Part shown: positions 25,144 to 34,396 of the stretch, piece by piece
How positions within the stretch are numbered: position 1 is the stretch's first letter
How the letters are laid out: each line of letters begins with the position of its first letter
Source: UBA822 sp965249775
Lineage (GTDB): Bacteria; Gemmatimonadota; Gemmatimonadetes; Longimicrobiales; Gaopeijiaceae
Direction of reading: 5' to 3'
DNA length: 64,000 bases
NCBI GenBank assembly: GCA_965249775.1
Contig: OZ252253.1
Span: forward strand, 2,108,001 to 2,172,000
Translations under genes and position numbers: made by a program
The notes under the pieces: generated by a model
Databases searched by the model: none
The model's input: the letters and a program-made list of their open reading frames with translations, nothing else
What the model was told of the DNA's origin: nothing

Positions 25144-25220
25144 GCCGTACGGCGCCGTTCCTTCCTAAACTTAAACGCCGCCGATCCTACATACTCCGGA
25201 TCCTCCTTCAGGAGATAGAT

Positions 25221-25691
25221 ATGTCAGAAGTCGTCTACGAGTCTCGGATCGAAATACGACGCCTGGGGGGACCCACGCGCTCGGCTGTGATGCCTTCCGA
25301 AAGCGAGCCCGTCCTGTTCGGTACTCATGGGGCGATCGCAGAGCACTACGGCGTCGACGTGAACAAGATCGAGCCTCATGCCACGACCATCGACTACGTG
25401 GTTGCGGCGACAGGTGGCTGACTAACGGGCACACTCGCCGGCGCGCTGGCAGCGCGCGAGATAAAGATTCGGCCCGAGGATCTGGTCGCAGAGGTGGTCG
25501 GTGATATCGAGAAGGAGGGCGGCGTCCTTATCCTGCGGCGGATCCACGTGAACTACAAGCTGAGCGTGCCGGACCCAGATGAGGTGCGCGACACCGTGGC
25601 CCGCGTGCTGGAAATGCACGTGGACAAGTGTCCGGTAGCCCTGAGCATCAAGGGAGCGATCGAGGTCACCACCGACGTGGAGCTCGTGTAG
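25221..25691 (+). CDS. OsmC-family selenoprotein (in-frame UGA = selenocysteine 67)
   Basis: 156 residues when UGA 25419-25421 is read as Sec. The start is ATG 25221 with AGGAG six bases upstream. The UGA lies exactly where OsmC/Ohr proteins have the peroxidatic Cys: DYVVAATGG-U-LTGTLAGALAA. The second, resolving Cys is present at residue 137 (HVDKCPVALS). Both halves are homologous to OsmC and the frame is intact from start to GAIEVTTDVELV. OsmC-like proteins reduce organic hydroperoxides in the cytoplasm, and Sec forms of the family are known. A SECIS-like hairpin follows the UGA. Confidence 0.9.
25441..25457 (+). promoter_or_regulatory. Bacterial SECIS-like hairpin for the OsmC gene
   Basis: A 7-bp perfect stem (GCGCGCU with AGCGCGC) closes a 3-nt GGC loop. 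The loop starts 26 nt after the UGA and begins with G, within the spacing and loop rules published for bacterial SECIS elements. The stem is very GC-rich. Confidence 0.68.
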
Positions 25692-25707
25692 TGGATTCTA
25701 GCGACGG

Positions 25708-28155
25708 ATGAACACCGGATTGGAAGAGCAACAGTCCATGCCGTCGCGGTCGATCCGCTTTCTCCCGCTGCTCGTACTCCTGTTCGTGGGGAGTGGCCTG
25801 GCGGCTCTCATCTACGAGATCGTCTGGTTCCAGATGCTCTCCATGATCGTCGGCTCGTCCGCGATCTCGCTGGGCGTGCTGCTCGCCATCTTCATGGGAG
25901 GAATGTGCATCGGGAGCGTAGGGCTCTCCTACGTGGTTCCTGCCCGACTCCACCCGCTCCGCGTCTACGCGGCTCTCGAGTTGTCGATCGGGCTCCTCGG
26001 CCTGCTGGTGCTCTGGGCCCTGCCCTGGGTCGACAGTTTGTACACGGCGATCGGAGGAGCTGGAATCGGAGGGTTGACCGTCCGCGCGCTCCTCTCCGCG
26101 CTTGTTCTCCTCCCCCCTACCATCCTGATGGGCGCCACCCTGCCGGCCATTGCGCGATGGGTTGAGGCGACGCCGAAGGGTGTGTCGTGGCTCGGCTTCT
26201 TCTACGGTGGGAATATCGCCGGAGCGGTATTCGGCTCCCTGCTGGCCGGGTTCTACCTCCTGCGGGAGTACGATACGGCCATCGCCACGGTAACGGCGGC
26301 GACAATCAATCTCGGCGTCGCGGCGATCGGGTTGCTGCTGGCCGAGCTCGAAGAGCACGAGCCCAACTCCGACGCCGAGGACCCTGAAGCGGCTTCGGTG
26401 CCCCCGGGCGCTTGGCCGGTTCTGGTAGCCATCGGCCTTTCGGGGATGACTGCTCTCGGCGCAGAGGTGGTTTGGACCCGCCTGCTCTCCCTGACGTTGG
26501 GGGGCACCGTCTACACGTTCTCCCTGATCCTTGCTGCCTTCCTGATAGGGCTCGGGCTCGGGAGCGGAGGGGGATCGTTGCTGGCCCGATCCGTCGGGAA
26601 CCCGCGAGCAGCTCTGGGCTTGTGCCAGGTGTTGGTCATTGGGGGCTTGGCGTGGGCGGCCTATGCGTTGACCACGGCTCTCCCGTACTGGCCCATCGAT
26701 CCGTCGCTGGCCAGCACGCCCGTGAACAACTTCCAGATCGATCTCGTGCGGTGTCTCTTGGTCGTAGTGCCAGGCGCGATCCTCTGGGGTGCCAGCTTCC
26801 CGCTCGCCCTGGCGGCCGTAGCCTCCGAGGAGCAGGACAGCGGGCACCTGGTGGGGCGGGTGTATGCCGCCAACACCGTCGGCGCCATCGTCGGCGCGCT
26901 TTCCGTATCCTTGGTCCTGATCGGCACTATCGGTACTCAATGGACGCAGCGGGTGCTGATCGGGCTGGCCGGGATTTCCTCGCTGATCCTACTGGCACCG
27001 TTGGCAGCGGGTTACGTCCGCACGTTCGCCCTAAGCCCAAGGAGTCTCGTCCCGACCGCCGCGGTCGTAACCCTGGCCGTTGTGCTCGGCAGCGGAATCG
27101 CCCCGGTGCCCGGCCTCCTGGTGGCGTACGGTCGATACGCAGCCACGTGGATCAACAGCGCAGGCCAGATCATCTATGTCGGGGAGGGCATCCACTCGTC
27201 GCTGGCCGTGTCTCGGCAAGAGAGCGGCGTCGTGAGCTACCACAATGCAGGCAAGATCCAGGCGTCCAGCTTCCCACAGGACATGCGTTTGCAGCGCATG
27301 CTGGGGCATTTCACTACGCTCGTGCCGGAGAACCCCAGCTCCGTGCTCGTGATCGGGATGGGCGCCGGGGTGACCGCCGGAGCCGTGAGCATCGATCCCC
27401 GAGTGGACCGCGTCACCATCGCCGAGATCGAGCCTCTCGTACCCGAAGTGGTGTCCGAGTACTTCCACGACCACAACTTCGGGGTCGCCAGCAATCCGAA
27501 AGTCCGGCTCCGGATCGACGACGGCCGGCACTATCTGCTGACCACCGATGAGACCTTCGACGCAATCACCTCCGACCCGCTCGACCCCTGGGTCAAGGGC
27601 GCGGCCAACCTGTATACACGGGAGTTCTGGGAGCTGGTGAGGGAGCATCTCAATCCCGGGGGAGTCGTCACCGTCTTCGTCCAGCTCTACGAGGCCGGCG
27701 TGGAGGCGGTCAAGAGCGAGATTGCCACCTTCCTGGAAGTGTTCCCCGCCGGAACCATCTGGGCGAATACCGTGCAGGGGCAAGGGTACGATCTCGTACT
27801 GATGGGTCAGCTCGAGCCGACGCCCATCGACGTGCCGGCCTTGGAGGAGCGGCTGCGGCGGCCTGCGTACGAGGAGGTTCGCGCGTCGCTCTCGGAAGTC
27901 GGGATCAATTCAGCTCTGGATCTGCTCTCGACCTTCGCGGGCCGCGCCGACGAGTTGGGGCCATGGCTCGAGGACGCGGAAATAAACCGCGACCGGAACC
28001 TCCGACTTCAGTACTTGGCGGGCCTGGGGATCAACCGGTACGAGCAGGACTTGATCTACCGCCAGATGATGTCATACCTAGCCTACCCAGAGGAGCTCTT
28101 CGTGGGCCAGGACGGCACTCTCGCAAGGCTCCAACGAGCGATCATGGGCCCGTGA
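25708..28155 (+). CDS. Fused membrane / spermidine-synthase-like protein
   Basis: An 815-residue protein. Residues ~15-475 hold many membrane helices (first: FLPLLVLLFVGSGLAALIYEIVWFQML region), with an MGATLPAIARW motif typical of this fusion family and its repeat WGASFPLALAA. Residues ~530-740 are a spermidine-synthase-like Rossmann methyltransferase fold: VLVIGMGAGVTAGAV, IAEIEPLV, RIDDGRHYL, DAITSDPLDPW. The Asp in the last motif corresponds to the synthase acidic pocket, but true polyamine synthesis is doubtful in fused forms. ATG 25708 and ATG 25738 are both possible starts; the second gives a shorter tail before the first helix. Confidence 0.88.
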   Translation: MNTGLEEQQSMPSRSIRFLPLLVLLFVGSGLAALIYEIVWFQMLSMIVGSSAISLGVLLAIFMGGMCIGSVGLSYVVPARLHPLRVYAALELSIGLLGLLVLWALPWVDSLYTAIGGAGIGGLTVRALLSALVLLPPTILMGATLPAIARWVEATPKGVSWLGFFYGGNIAGAVFGSLLAGFYLLREYDTAIATVTAATINLGVAAIGLLLAELEEHEPNSDAEDPEAASVPPGAWPVLVAIGLSGMTALGAEVVWTRLLSLTLGGTVYTFSLILAAFLIGLGLGSGGGSLLARSVGNPRAALGLCQVLVIGGLAWAAYALTTALPYWPIDPSLASTPVNNFQIDLVRCLLVVVPGAILWGASFPLALAAVASEEQDSGHLVGRVYAANTVGAIVGALSVSLVLIGTIGTQWTQRVLIGLAGISSLILLAPLAAGYVRTFALSPRSLVPTAAVVTLAVVLGSGIAPVPGLLVAYGRYAATWINSAGQIIYVGEGIHSSLAVSRQESGVVSYHNAGKIQASSFPQDMRLQRMLGHFTTLVPENPSSVLVIGMGAGVTAGAVSIDPRVDRVTIAEIEPLVPEVVSEYFHDHNFGVASNPKVRLRIDDGRHYLLTTDETFDAITSDPLDPWVKGAANLYTREFWELVREHLNPGGVVTVFVQLYEAGVEAVKSEIATFLEVFPAGTIWANTVQGQGYDLVLMGQLEPTPIDVPALEERLRRPAYEEVRASLSEVGINSALDLLSTFAGRADELGPWLEDAEINRDRNLRLQYLAGLGINRYEQDLIYRQMMSYLAYPEELFVGQDGTLARLQRAIMGP

Positions 28156-28172
28156 CCTCGTTACGCCGCCGC

Positions 28173-29429
28173 TCAACGACCGTGGATGAGACCGCCGGGC
28201 GGGAGCCCGCTCGGAACGCGGGCCGGTATCGTCTTGTCGAACTCTTCGTCCGTGAGCGCCCCGAGAAAAGCGACGATGTCCTGCATTTCCTGGTCGGTCA
28301 TATCGCGGACGCGCCGGAAGCTACGACTCAGTCGGGCCACACCTCGGTCATCCTCTGTCCGACGCCTGTTGACGACGTTCGGATTCTCGGAGCGCCCGTT
28401 GTCGTAGAAGCCAAGCACGTCTTCGAGCGTTGCAAGCGTCCCGTTGTGCATATAAGGCGCGGTCAGGGCCACATTGCGTAGCGACGGAGTCCGGAACCGG
28501 AACCGCCCGGCACCCTCGTCGGGCTCGGAAAGCTGCGGGTTCTCTCCGACACCCTCCGCATGTAGATCGTAGCTCGAGAACATGGGGCCTCGGTGGCAGC
28601 GGTCGCAGCCGGCGTCGTCGAACTCCTGAAACCCGCGCTGCTGTTGTGGGGTCAGCGCCGTACTGTCACCCGCCCGGAATCGGTCGAACGGGCTGTTCAT
28701 GGCGACGAGGCTCCTCTGGAACGCGGCGATGGCCCGGGCGAGCTGGTCCGCACTGATGGATTGGCCCGGCCCGAAAGCCTCCTCGAACAAGGCCACGTAC
28801 TCCGTGTTCGCCTGGAGTCGGGCGACCACGCTATCGACCGCGACGTCCTCGGCGTAGGCGAAGCCCCGCATCTCCTCGAACGCCTTGATCGGCTCGAGAG
28901 CCTGTGCCTCCAGGCTCCGCGTCCGGCGGTCCCAGAACATCGGGGCTCTCGTCTGATCGACGGTCGCAGACGTTGCGTTGGATCCGCTCGACGTTGCATT
29001 GGATCCTCTCGCGGTCCCGTCGGACCTCCTCCTCCGACGTCGCCGGTCGAGTCCGTTGAACGCCGTGTTCACTACGGTTGGTGAGTTACGCTTCACGACA
29101 GGAATGCGACCGTCCGTGAGATCGATGCGCGATGGCCCCAACCCAACCGAACCGGTTCCAAGCGAGAGGTCACGGCCATCTGCATATGCGAAGTCCGGGT
29201 GATGGCACGTCGCGCAGGCAATGTCCTTCTCACCGGAGAGGATCGGGTCCCAGAACAGGAGCCGACCGAGCTCCTCGACGGTGATCGCGGGGGCCGCATC
29301 AGGAGTGATCGCGGGGGTGGCCTCGAGATTGATCGCGGGGGCCGCCTCGGTGGGCGTGCGGTCGATCTGGGCCGCAGCCGTCAACGTGAGCAGCACCAAG
29401 AGGCTGGGGAAAACGAGGCGGTTCTTCAT
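28173..29429 (-). CDS. Di-haem cytochrome c peroxidase family protein (MauG/CcpA-like)
   Basis: 418 residues with a signal peptide. Two c-type haem sites are CATCHHPDFAYADG and CDRCHRGPMF. The family's other marks are present: GRLLFWDPILSGEKDIACATC region, FWDRRTRSLEAQALEP, and RTPSLRNVALTAPYMHNG. It should oxidise or reduce with peroxide or act as a MauG-type oxidase in the periplasm. Two oddities: an 8-residue repeat (core PAI) after the signal peptide, and a low-complexity insert (run of seven Arg, then GSNATS twice) between the haem domains. Its start overlaps the end of the upstream gene by four bases. Confidence 0.9.
   Translation of the reverse strand: MKNRLVFPSLLVLLTLTAAAQIDRTPTEAAPAINLEATPAITPDAAPAITVEELGRLLFWDPILSGEKDIACATCHHPDFAYADGRDLSLGTGSVGLGPSRIDLTDGRIPVVKRNSPTVVNTAFNGLDRRRRRRRSDGTARGSNATSSGSNATSATVDQTRAPMFWDRRTRSLEAQALEPIKAFEEMRGFAYAEDVAVDSVVARLQANTEYVALFEEAFGPGQSISADQLARAIAAFQRSLVAMNSPFDRFRAGDSTALTPQQQRGFQEFDDAGCDRCHRGPMFSSYDLHAEGVGENPQLSEPDEGAGRFRFRTPSLRNVALTAPYMHNGTLATLEDVLGFYDNGRSENPNVVNRRRTEDDRGVARLSRSFRRVRDMTDQEMQDIVAFLGALTDEEFDKTIPARVPSGLPPGGLIHGR
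28968..29009. repeat. 21-bp tandem repeat in the peroxidase insert
   Basis: Two copies of a 21-bp unit encode GSNATSS and GSNATSA next to a run of Arg codons. The insert is absent from ordinary family members as I know them and lies between the two haem motifs, so it probably forms a surface loop. Confidence 0.6.
29281..29352. repeat. 24-bp tandem repeat x3 in the peroxidase N-terminus
   Basis: The element GATCGCGGG recurs at 29283, 29307 and 29331, giving three 24-bp units. On the minus strand each encodes an 8-residue unit of the form E/D-A-x-P-A-I-x-x just after the signal peptide, making a Pro/Ala linker. Confidence 0.8.
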
Positions 29430-31507
29430 GGCTGGGGCACGATGCTGATAGGGCTGTCCACCGTCATAGGCTCTCGACCGGGGAGCTCGACCTCCACCGT
29501 AAGAGTGTAATCGCCGGGCTCCAGATCCGGAAGATTCAGCTCCACCGCCCTGAACACGGTCCCCAGGACGTCCGGGCCCGTGTCTTGGAAGGTCATGACA
29601 ACGGGCTCGTCGGGCCCCAGCACACGGAGGAACTCCCCCAATCGCCTCACGAAACCGGCTCGAGCGGGGTTAACGCCGATCCGGACTGTGGCCGACTCAC
29701 CCAGTCGGAGCCCGTAGAGCTCCCAGGCCACCTTGAAGGCCTCACCCGCTCCGATCCTCACGGCCGGAAGGGCCGTGGGAAGGGCTTCATCCAGCGACGT
29801 CGGAACCTCTCCACCTCCCTGTAGGATCAGCAGGTCCGAGATGGCCGCGAGCCCCGGAACGATAGGATCCTGCCAGAGGCCATGCCGATCCCGCCACGCC
29901 TTCTTCGCCTGACGGCTGAAGGCCTCCAGGCCGACAATGTAGTGTCCGTTGGGGGCCTGGAGCTGGAAGGCACCTTTCGGCCCCTCGCCCAGGACCTGGA
30001 ACTGCTCTCCGCTTTTGGAGTCGATGAGGAAGAGCCCCGATTGGATATTCTCCTCCGCCACCTCGGGGATGAACGCGACAGGCACCTCCTGGATGGCACC
30101 GAACGGGTTGGTGCGCCTCTGAACATCGGACCGGCTCGGGTTGCGTGTCGTCGTCAGGTCAATGACCGCGGTCTGGCGCGGCGCGGCGCCTAGGGACTTT
30201 TTCTGCTCCGGCCCCGGAGCGAAGGCGCCGGCCACCAGGAGGGAGTCGCCTCGCCGGAAGCGCGCTACCTGGACCTCGAGGATGTCGAGGTCCAGCGCGT
30301 ACGGCGCCGTATATCCGGTATGTGGCCCAGATCTGGCGATGCCATCGTAAATGATGCTATTGAGATTGATGGTACCGCCCCCGACCGGGTTCCTCTGCCC
30401 GGTCAACGCCTCGAGCAAACCGACGTTCATGAGCGGATCGATGGGTGTACCCCCCTCCCGGAGCTCCAGACGCGCCCGGTTTCCGAGGGTCCATGCGCCG
30501 GCGGTCATCAGCGACGGATCTTCGAGCGCCCCACCCGGGGGCAGGAACTCCTGGCCTCGGCGGTGGCTCACCATACGACGCGAGTCCACCAGCGTGTCGC
30601 CCGTCGGCACGTCTCGCTCCCGGGACCAGCCCTCTGGTGCTCCCCAACGGAGCGTGATTTCCTCCAGGTCGTCTTCCCAATCCAGGCCCGTGCCGTTGAC
30701 GGCCCCCGCCCGAATCCGGATGAGCACCTGCCGCGCGTACTGCTCCGTCTTACGATCGTTGCCCTCGACCAGGTAGAGGGGGTCGGAGAGCGTCCACAGC
30801 CGCTCCTCCAGGCTCTCCTTGTCGGCCGCGTCCTCGTAGACGTTCCAGCCCGAGTCGTCCAGGATGTACTCAGGGGCTCTCCAGGCGGCGGCCGTATCTG
30901 ATGACATCTGCTCGAGTGCCAGGGCGAAGGTCTCGTCCGCTACGGTCCAGAGTCCCTGCGCGTGCTGCGCGTAGGCGGCCAGAGCCGTGCACCACCAGTG
31001 GGTTTGGCCGCCGCACCTCCTGGTCAGGCTGGCCGCGGCCGTCCAGGCCCCCATGTCAGCCAGGTAGTAAATCCGCTGACCGAGGATCCAAAGGTCCCCC
31101 GGAATCTTCCGGGCAATGTCGCCGAGATCGTCGAGCACTCGAGTCCGGGCCAGCTCGAGCTCCACGGGCCACTCTGGCGCTCGCCAGTCGTCCACGGCGA
31201 TGTGGTCAGGAAAGCGAAAGCAGTAGCGCCCGACGATCTCATCGCAGCGACGCGTGGCGTCGGCCAGAGCGGGGGGCGTGCGCTGCTCCCGGTAACGCTC
31301 GTAGCGCGCCTGCACGTCCCTGGCTTCTTCCACGAGCTCGAGGGAATCGGCTTCGCTCGTGGCCTCAGACTGTCCGTTCAGAGTTGGCGCACCTAGTGCG
31401 AGTGCGCCGACTAGCATGAACCACACACGGCGGGAACGCCCAAGGAGCTGCGTCACACGAGGCGGAGCCAAGCGAGGGGGGGTGAGGCGTATCAAGGCAG
31501 GGACCAA
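29426..31507 (-). CDS. Large secreted protein, possibly GWxTD-like, coupled to the peroxidase
   Basis: Up to 693 residues. A signal-like segment (VWFMLVGALALGAPTLNG) lies near residue 30, so a downstream start may be the real one. The N-terminal half is helical and TPR-like (ARDVQARYERYREQ, ALAAYAQHAQGLWTVADETFALAL). Around residue 290 is ITLRWGAPEGWSRE, close to the GWxTD-region pattern common in Gemmatimonadota. The C-terminal half has beta-sandwich-like stretches ending in EPGDYTLTVEVELPGREPM. I do not know its function. Its stop overlaps the start of the di-haem peroxidase by four bases, so the two form one operon. Confidence 0.6.
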   Translation of the reverse strand: MVPALIRLTPPRLAPPRVTQLLGRSRRVWFMLVGALALGAPTLNGQSEATSEADSLELVEEARDVQARYERYREQRTPPALADATRRCDEIVGRYCFRFPDHIAVDDWRAPEWPVELELARTRVLDDLGDIARKIPGDLWILGQRIYYLADMGAWTAAASLTRRCGGQTHWWCTALAAYAQHAQGLWTVADETFALALEQMSSDTAAAWRAPEYILDDSGWNVYEDAADKESLEERLWTLSDPLYLVEGNDRKTEQYARQVLIRIRAGAVNGTGLDWEDDLEEITLRWGAPEGWSRERDVPTGDTLVDSRRMVSHRRGQEFLPPGGALEDPSLMTAGAWTLGNRARLELREGGTPIDPLMNVGLLEALTGQRNPVGGGTINLNSIIYDGIARSGPHTGYTAPYALDLDILEVQVARFRRGDSLLVAGAFAPGPEQKKSLGAAPRQTAVIDLTTTRNPSRSDVQRRTNPFGAIQEVPVAFIPEVAEENIQSGLFLIDSKSGEQFQVLGEGPKGAFQLQAPNGHYIVGLEAFSRQAKKAWRDRHGLWQDPIVPGLAAISDLLILQGGGEVPTSLDEALPTALPAVRIGAGEAFKVAWELYGLRLGESATVRIGVNPARAGFVRRLGEFLRVLGPDEPVVMTFQDTGPDVLGTVFRAVELNLPDLEPGDYTLTVEVELPGREPMTVDSPISIVPQP

Positions 31508-31668
31508 GGCAGTCTCTTTGGAAGCGAAGAGTATTTACCAGATGGACGCCAGTGGGGTTCCCAGTGTTAAAGGCGTCACATCCGGGATGCCCACGGCGAT
31601 AAGGTAGTTGCCGCAGGCTCAACGGCGGACATCTTGACGCTTGCCGCGCCACACGTCCGAGACGCATC

Positions 31669-34395
31669 TTGTCCGCCATGTCCGACGCCATCACCCGCCT
31701 GAACGCCGCCCTCGAGGGCCGCTACACGATCGAGCGTGAGCTCGGCGAGGGCGGCATGGCCACCGTCTACCTGGCCGACGACCTCAAGCACGAACGCAAG
31801 GTCGCGCTGAAGGTCCTGAAGCCCGAGTTGGCCGCGCTGGTCGGTGCCGAGCGATTCCTGGCCGAGATCAAGACGACGGCCAACCTGCAGCATCCGCACA
31901 TCCTCGCGCTCTTCGACTCCGGCGAGGCGGACGGAGTCGTCTTCTACGTGATGCCCTACATCGAAGGGGAATCACTCAGGGACCGCCTGGACCGCGAGAA
32001 GCAAATGGGCGTGAAGGACGCGGTCGCGATCTCCCAGAAAGTCGCCGACGCACTCGACTACGCGCACGAACGGGGCGTAGTCCACCGTGACATCAAGCCG
32101 GGCAACATCCTGCTCAGTGAGCGGGGCGAGCCGCTCGTGGCGGACTTCGGGATCGCGCTTGCTGTGGCCCAGGCGGGCGCGGGGCGCATCACGGAGACGG
32201 GACTCAGCCTGGGCACGCCCCACTACATGAGCCCGGAACAGGCCACGGGCGATCGGGATGTGGACCCACGGTCGGACGTGTTCGCCCTCGCGTGTGTTCT
32301 GTACGAGATGCTATCCGGTGAGTCCCCGTTCTCGGCGCCCACTGCCCAAGCGGTTCTGGTCAGGATTCTGACGACGGAGGCGCCGTCCATCACTGCTGTG
32401 CGGAGGACGGTGGATCCGAACGTCGCTGCGGCGCTGGCGCAGGCCCTGGAGAAGTTGCCTGCAGATCGCTTCACAAGCGCGGCGGAGTTCGCGGCGGCTC
32501 TGGGGGACGAAGCCTTTTCGTATCAAGCCCGACCCCCCACGACTGCCACCACTCCAAGGCCCGAGACGGTTGCCGCGCCCGTGCCGGTCGCCGCAGCTCG
32601 ACCCTGGCATCAGGATCGTCGCGTGCTCGCCGCGGCGCTGGTGGCCACGGGCGCCGTCGCCGCCTGGGGCTGGCTCAGGCCGCCACCGGCACCGCCGCCC
32701 ACCCTGCCCGATCACGCCACGCGACTACCGATCGACCTGGGAGAGATCGCTCTCAATAGTTTCGACAAGATCGTCGTGTCCCCGGACGGTTCACGTTTCG
32801 CCGTGACACGGAGAGGCGCCAGGGCGCTCTACTGGCGCGGAGCCGCTGAGGAGAGCTTCCGCCTGATCCCCGGGACGGAGGGCGCTAGGGAAGCCGCATT
32901 CTCGCCGGATGGAAACTGGATCGTTTACGCAATGAATGATGGACTCGGTCTCTTCAAGGTCTCACTCCTGGGGGGTGCGCCCACTCCCGTGGTGCCTCCG
33001 GGCGATGTCCAGCCGGCCGAGCCTCATTGGGGCGACGACGAGACGATCGTGTTCACCGGACCGGACGGGATGTATCGGGTGCCCGATACGGGCGGAGAGC
33101 CTGTGCTTCTGGTCGATGTGGACGAAGCATTCAGGAATCCCTCGCTCCTTCCAGGCGGCGGTGCAGTGATTGGCGCTCGCGGTGGCAGGATCATGCTTCT
33201 CGACCTAGAGACGGAACAGGTGCGAGAGTTGATTCCGGCTGGACGCGATCCACAATACGTGGAGACGGGCCACCTCCTTTATGCCGATGGCGCCGGCGGA
33301 TTGTGGGCGGTCCCCTTCGACGCCCGCCGGGGGGAAGTGCTTGGGGGGGCCGTGCCCGTCTTCGACGGGCTCACCGTTTTAGGGCCCAGTGCCCGCTATT
33401 CGGTCTCTCGCAACGGCACCCTGGTGTATGGAACGGGCGGGGCTGCTGGCGCCGGTACGGGTGGCGGACGACGACTCCTGGTTGTGGATCTGGAGGGTAA
33501 TGAGGAGCCTCTCGTCCTGGCCCCTCGGGACCTCGCCGAGGTGAAGTGGTCTCCGGATGGACAGTCGGTCGCGTACAGCAGCGTCGCCGAGGGCGATGAC
33601 GACCTCGATATCTACACCTACAGCGTAGAGTTGGGGACAACGCCTAGGCCGCTCACGTTCGAGGGAGTCAACGTCGAAGCGGTCTTCTCGCCCGACGGGT
33701 CCCGTGTCGCGTTCGCCTCCGAACAAGAAGGGACCGACGGACTCGATCTGTTCGTCAAGTCGTTGGACGACGACGTACCTGCTAGATCCGTCATCACGCT
33801 CCCGGGTGACCAAATCCCGACCCAATGGCCGACCGACGAGCTAATCTTGTTCGAGCAGGGACCACCGCCCTCGGATCTCTGGATGCTCCACATTTCTGAC
33901 GGGGACAGCGTGACCGCGGAGGTATACCTACCGTCGGAGGCCCATCTGCGTGAAGTCGTGATTTCGCCGAACGGCTCGCTGGCCGCGTACACGTCCGATG
34001 AGACGGGAAGGCCCGAGGTCTACATCCGGAGCTTCCCCTCCCCCGGGGAGCGCGCGCCGGTGTCGGACGGTGGAGGCGAGTTCCCCGTCTGGTCGCCCGA
34101 CGGCAATACCGTTTACTACTGGGGCCTCGCAGGTGCCGGGGGAGAGAACATCGTCGGCGGAGATGCCTTCATGGCCGCAGAAATCCAGCTGGATCCGACA
34201 CCCGTGGTGCTGTCCAGAGAGTCCTTGTTCAGGGGAGATTACTTCCGGCCCGGTTGGGATCTTCACCCCGACGGGGAACGGATGATCGTGCCGCAGAACC
34301 TCAACGAAGCGGCAGACCTGGAGACGGTGGATTCCGAGCGGTTCCTGGTCGTCGTGAACTGGTTCGAGGAGTTGCTGGAGCGGGTGGGGAACTGA
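31669..34395 (+). CDS. Hanks-type Ser/Thr kinase with TolB/PD40 beta-propeller (copy 1)
   Basis: 908 residues. The kinase domain (residues ~15-280) is complete: GEGGMATVYLADD glycine loop, VALKVLKPE lysine, VVHRDIKPGNILLS catalytic loop, VADFGIA, and GTPHYMSPEQATGD. A Pro-rich linker and one membrane helix (LAAALVATGAVAAWGWL, ~residue 315) lead to an extracytoplasmic propeller with repeated SPDG turns (VSPDGSRFAV, FSPDGNWIVY, WSPDGQSVAY, FSPDGSRVAF). The propeller probably senses a ligand and the kinase signals inside. The next gene is a tandem paralogue one base away, with which it shares 287 identical bases. Confidence 0.94.
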   Translation: MSAMSDAITRLNAALEGRYTIERELGEGGMATVYLADDLKHERKVALKVLKPELAALVGAERFLAEIKTTANLQHPHILALFDSGEADGVVFYVMPYIEGESLRDRLDREKQMGVKDAVAISQKVADALDYAHERGVVHRDIKPGNILLSERGEPLVADFGIALAVAQAGAGRITETGLSLGTPHYMSPEQATGDRDVDPRSDVFALACVLYEMLSGESPFSAPTAQAVLVRILTTEAPSITAVRRTVDPNVAAALAQALEKLPADRFTSAAEFAAALGDEAFSYQARPPTTATTPRPETVAAPVPVAAARPWHQDRRVLAAALVATGAVAAWGWLRPPPAPPPTLPDHATRLPIDLGEIALNSFDKIVVSPDGSRFAVTRRGARALYWRGAAEESFRLIPGTEGAREAAFSPDGNWIVYAMNDGLGLFKVSLLGGAPTPVVPPGDVQPAEPHWGDDETIVFTGPDGMYRVPDTGGEPVLLVDVDEAFRNPSLLPGGGAVIGARGGRIMLLDLETEQVRELIPAGRDPQYVETGHLLYADGAGGLWAVPFDARRGEVLGGAVPVFDGLTVLGPSARYSVSRNGTLVYGTGGAAGAGTGGGRRLLVVDLEGNEEPLVLAPRDLAEVKWSPDGQSVAYSSVAEGDDDLDIYTYSVELGTTPRPLTFEGVNVEAVFSPDGSRVAFASEQEGTDGLDLFVKSLDDDVPARSVITLPGDQIPTQWPTDELILFEQGPPPSDLWMLHISDGDSVTAEVYLPSEAHLREVVISPNGSLAAYTSDETGRPEVYIRSFPSPGERAPVSDGGGEFPVWSPDGNTVYYWGLAGAGGENIVGGDAFMAAEIQLDPTPVVLSRESLFRGDYFRPGWDLHPDGERMIVPQNLNEAADLETVDSERFLVVVNWFEELLERVGN
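31906..32192 (+). repeat. 287-bp tract identical to 34637-34923 (kinase copy 1)
   Basis: Every base from 31906 to 32192 equals 34637 to 34923. Just outside, the two genes differ at synonymous positions (for example 31905 C against 34636 G, 32193 G against 34924 C). The tract covers the kinase catalytic core, from the ALFDSGEADG region to just past VADFGIA. Confidence 0.9.
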
Positions 34396-34396
34396 G

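Noticed and set aside
25666..26940. 424-codon minus-strand frame
   Set aside because: It is antisense to the fused spermidine-synthase-like gene, highly charged, and without a recognisable domain or ribosome site.
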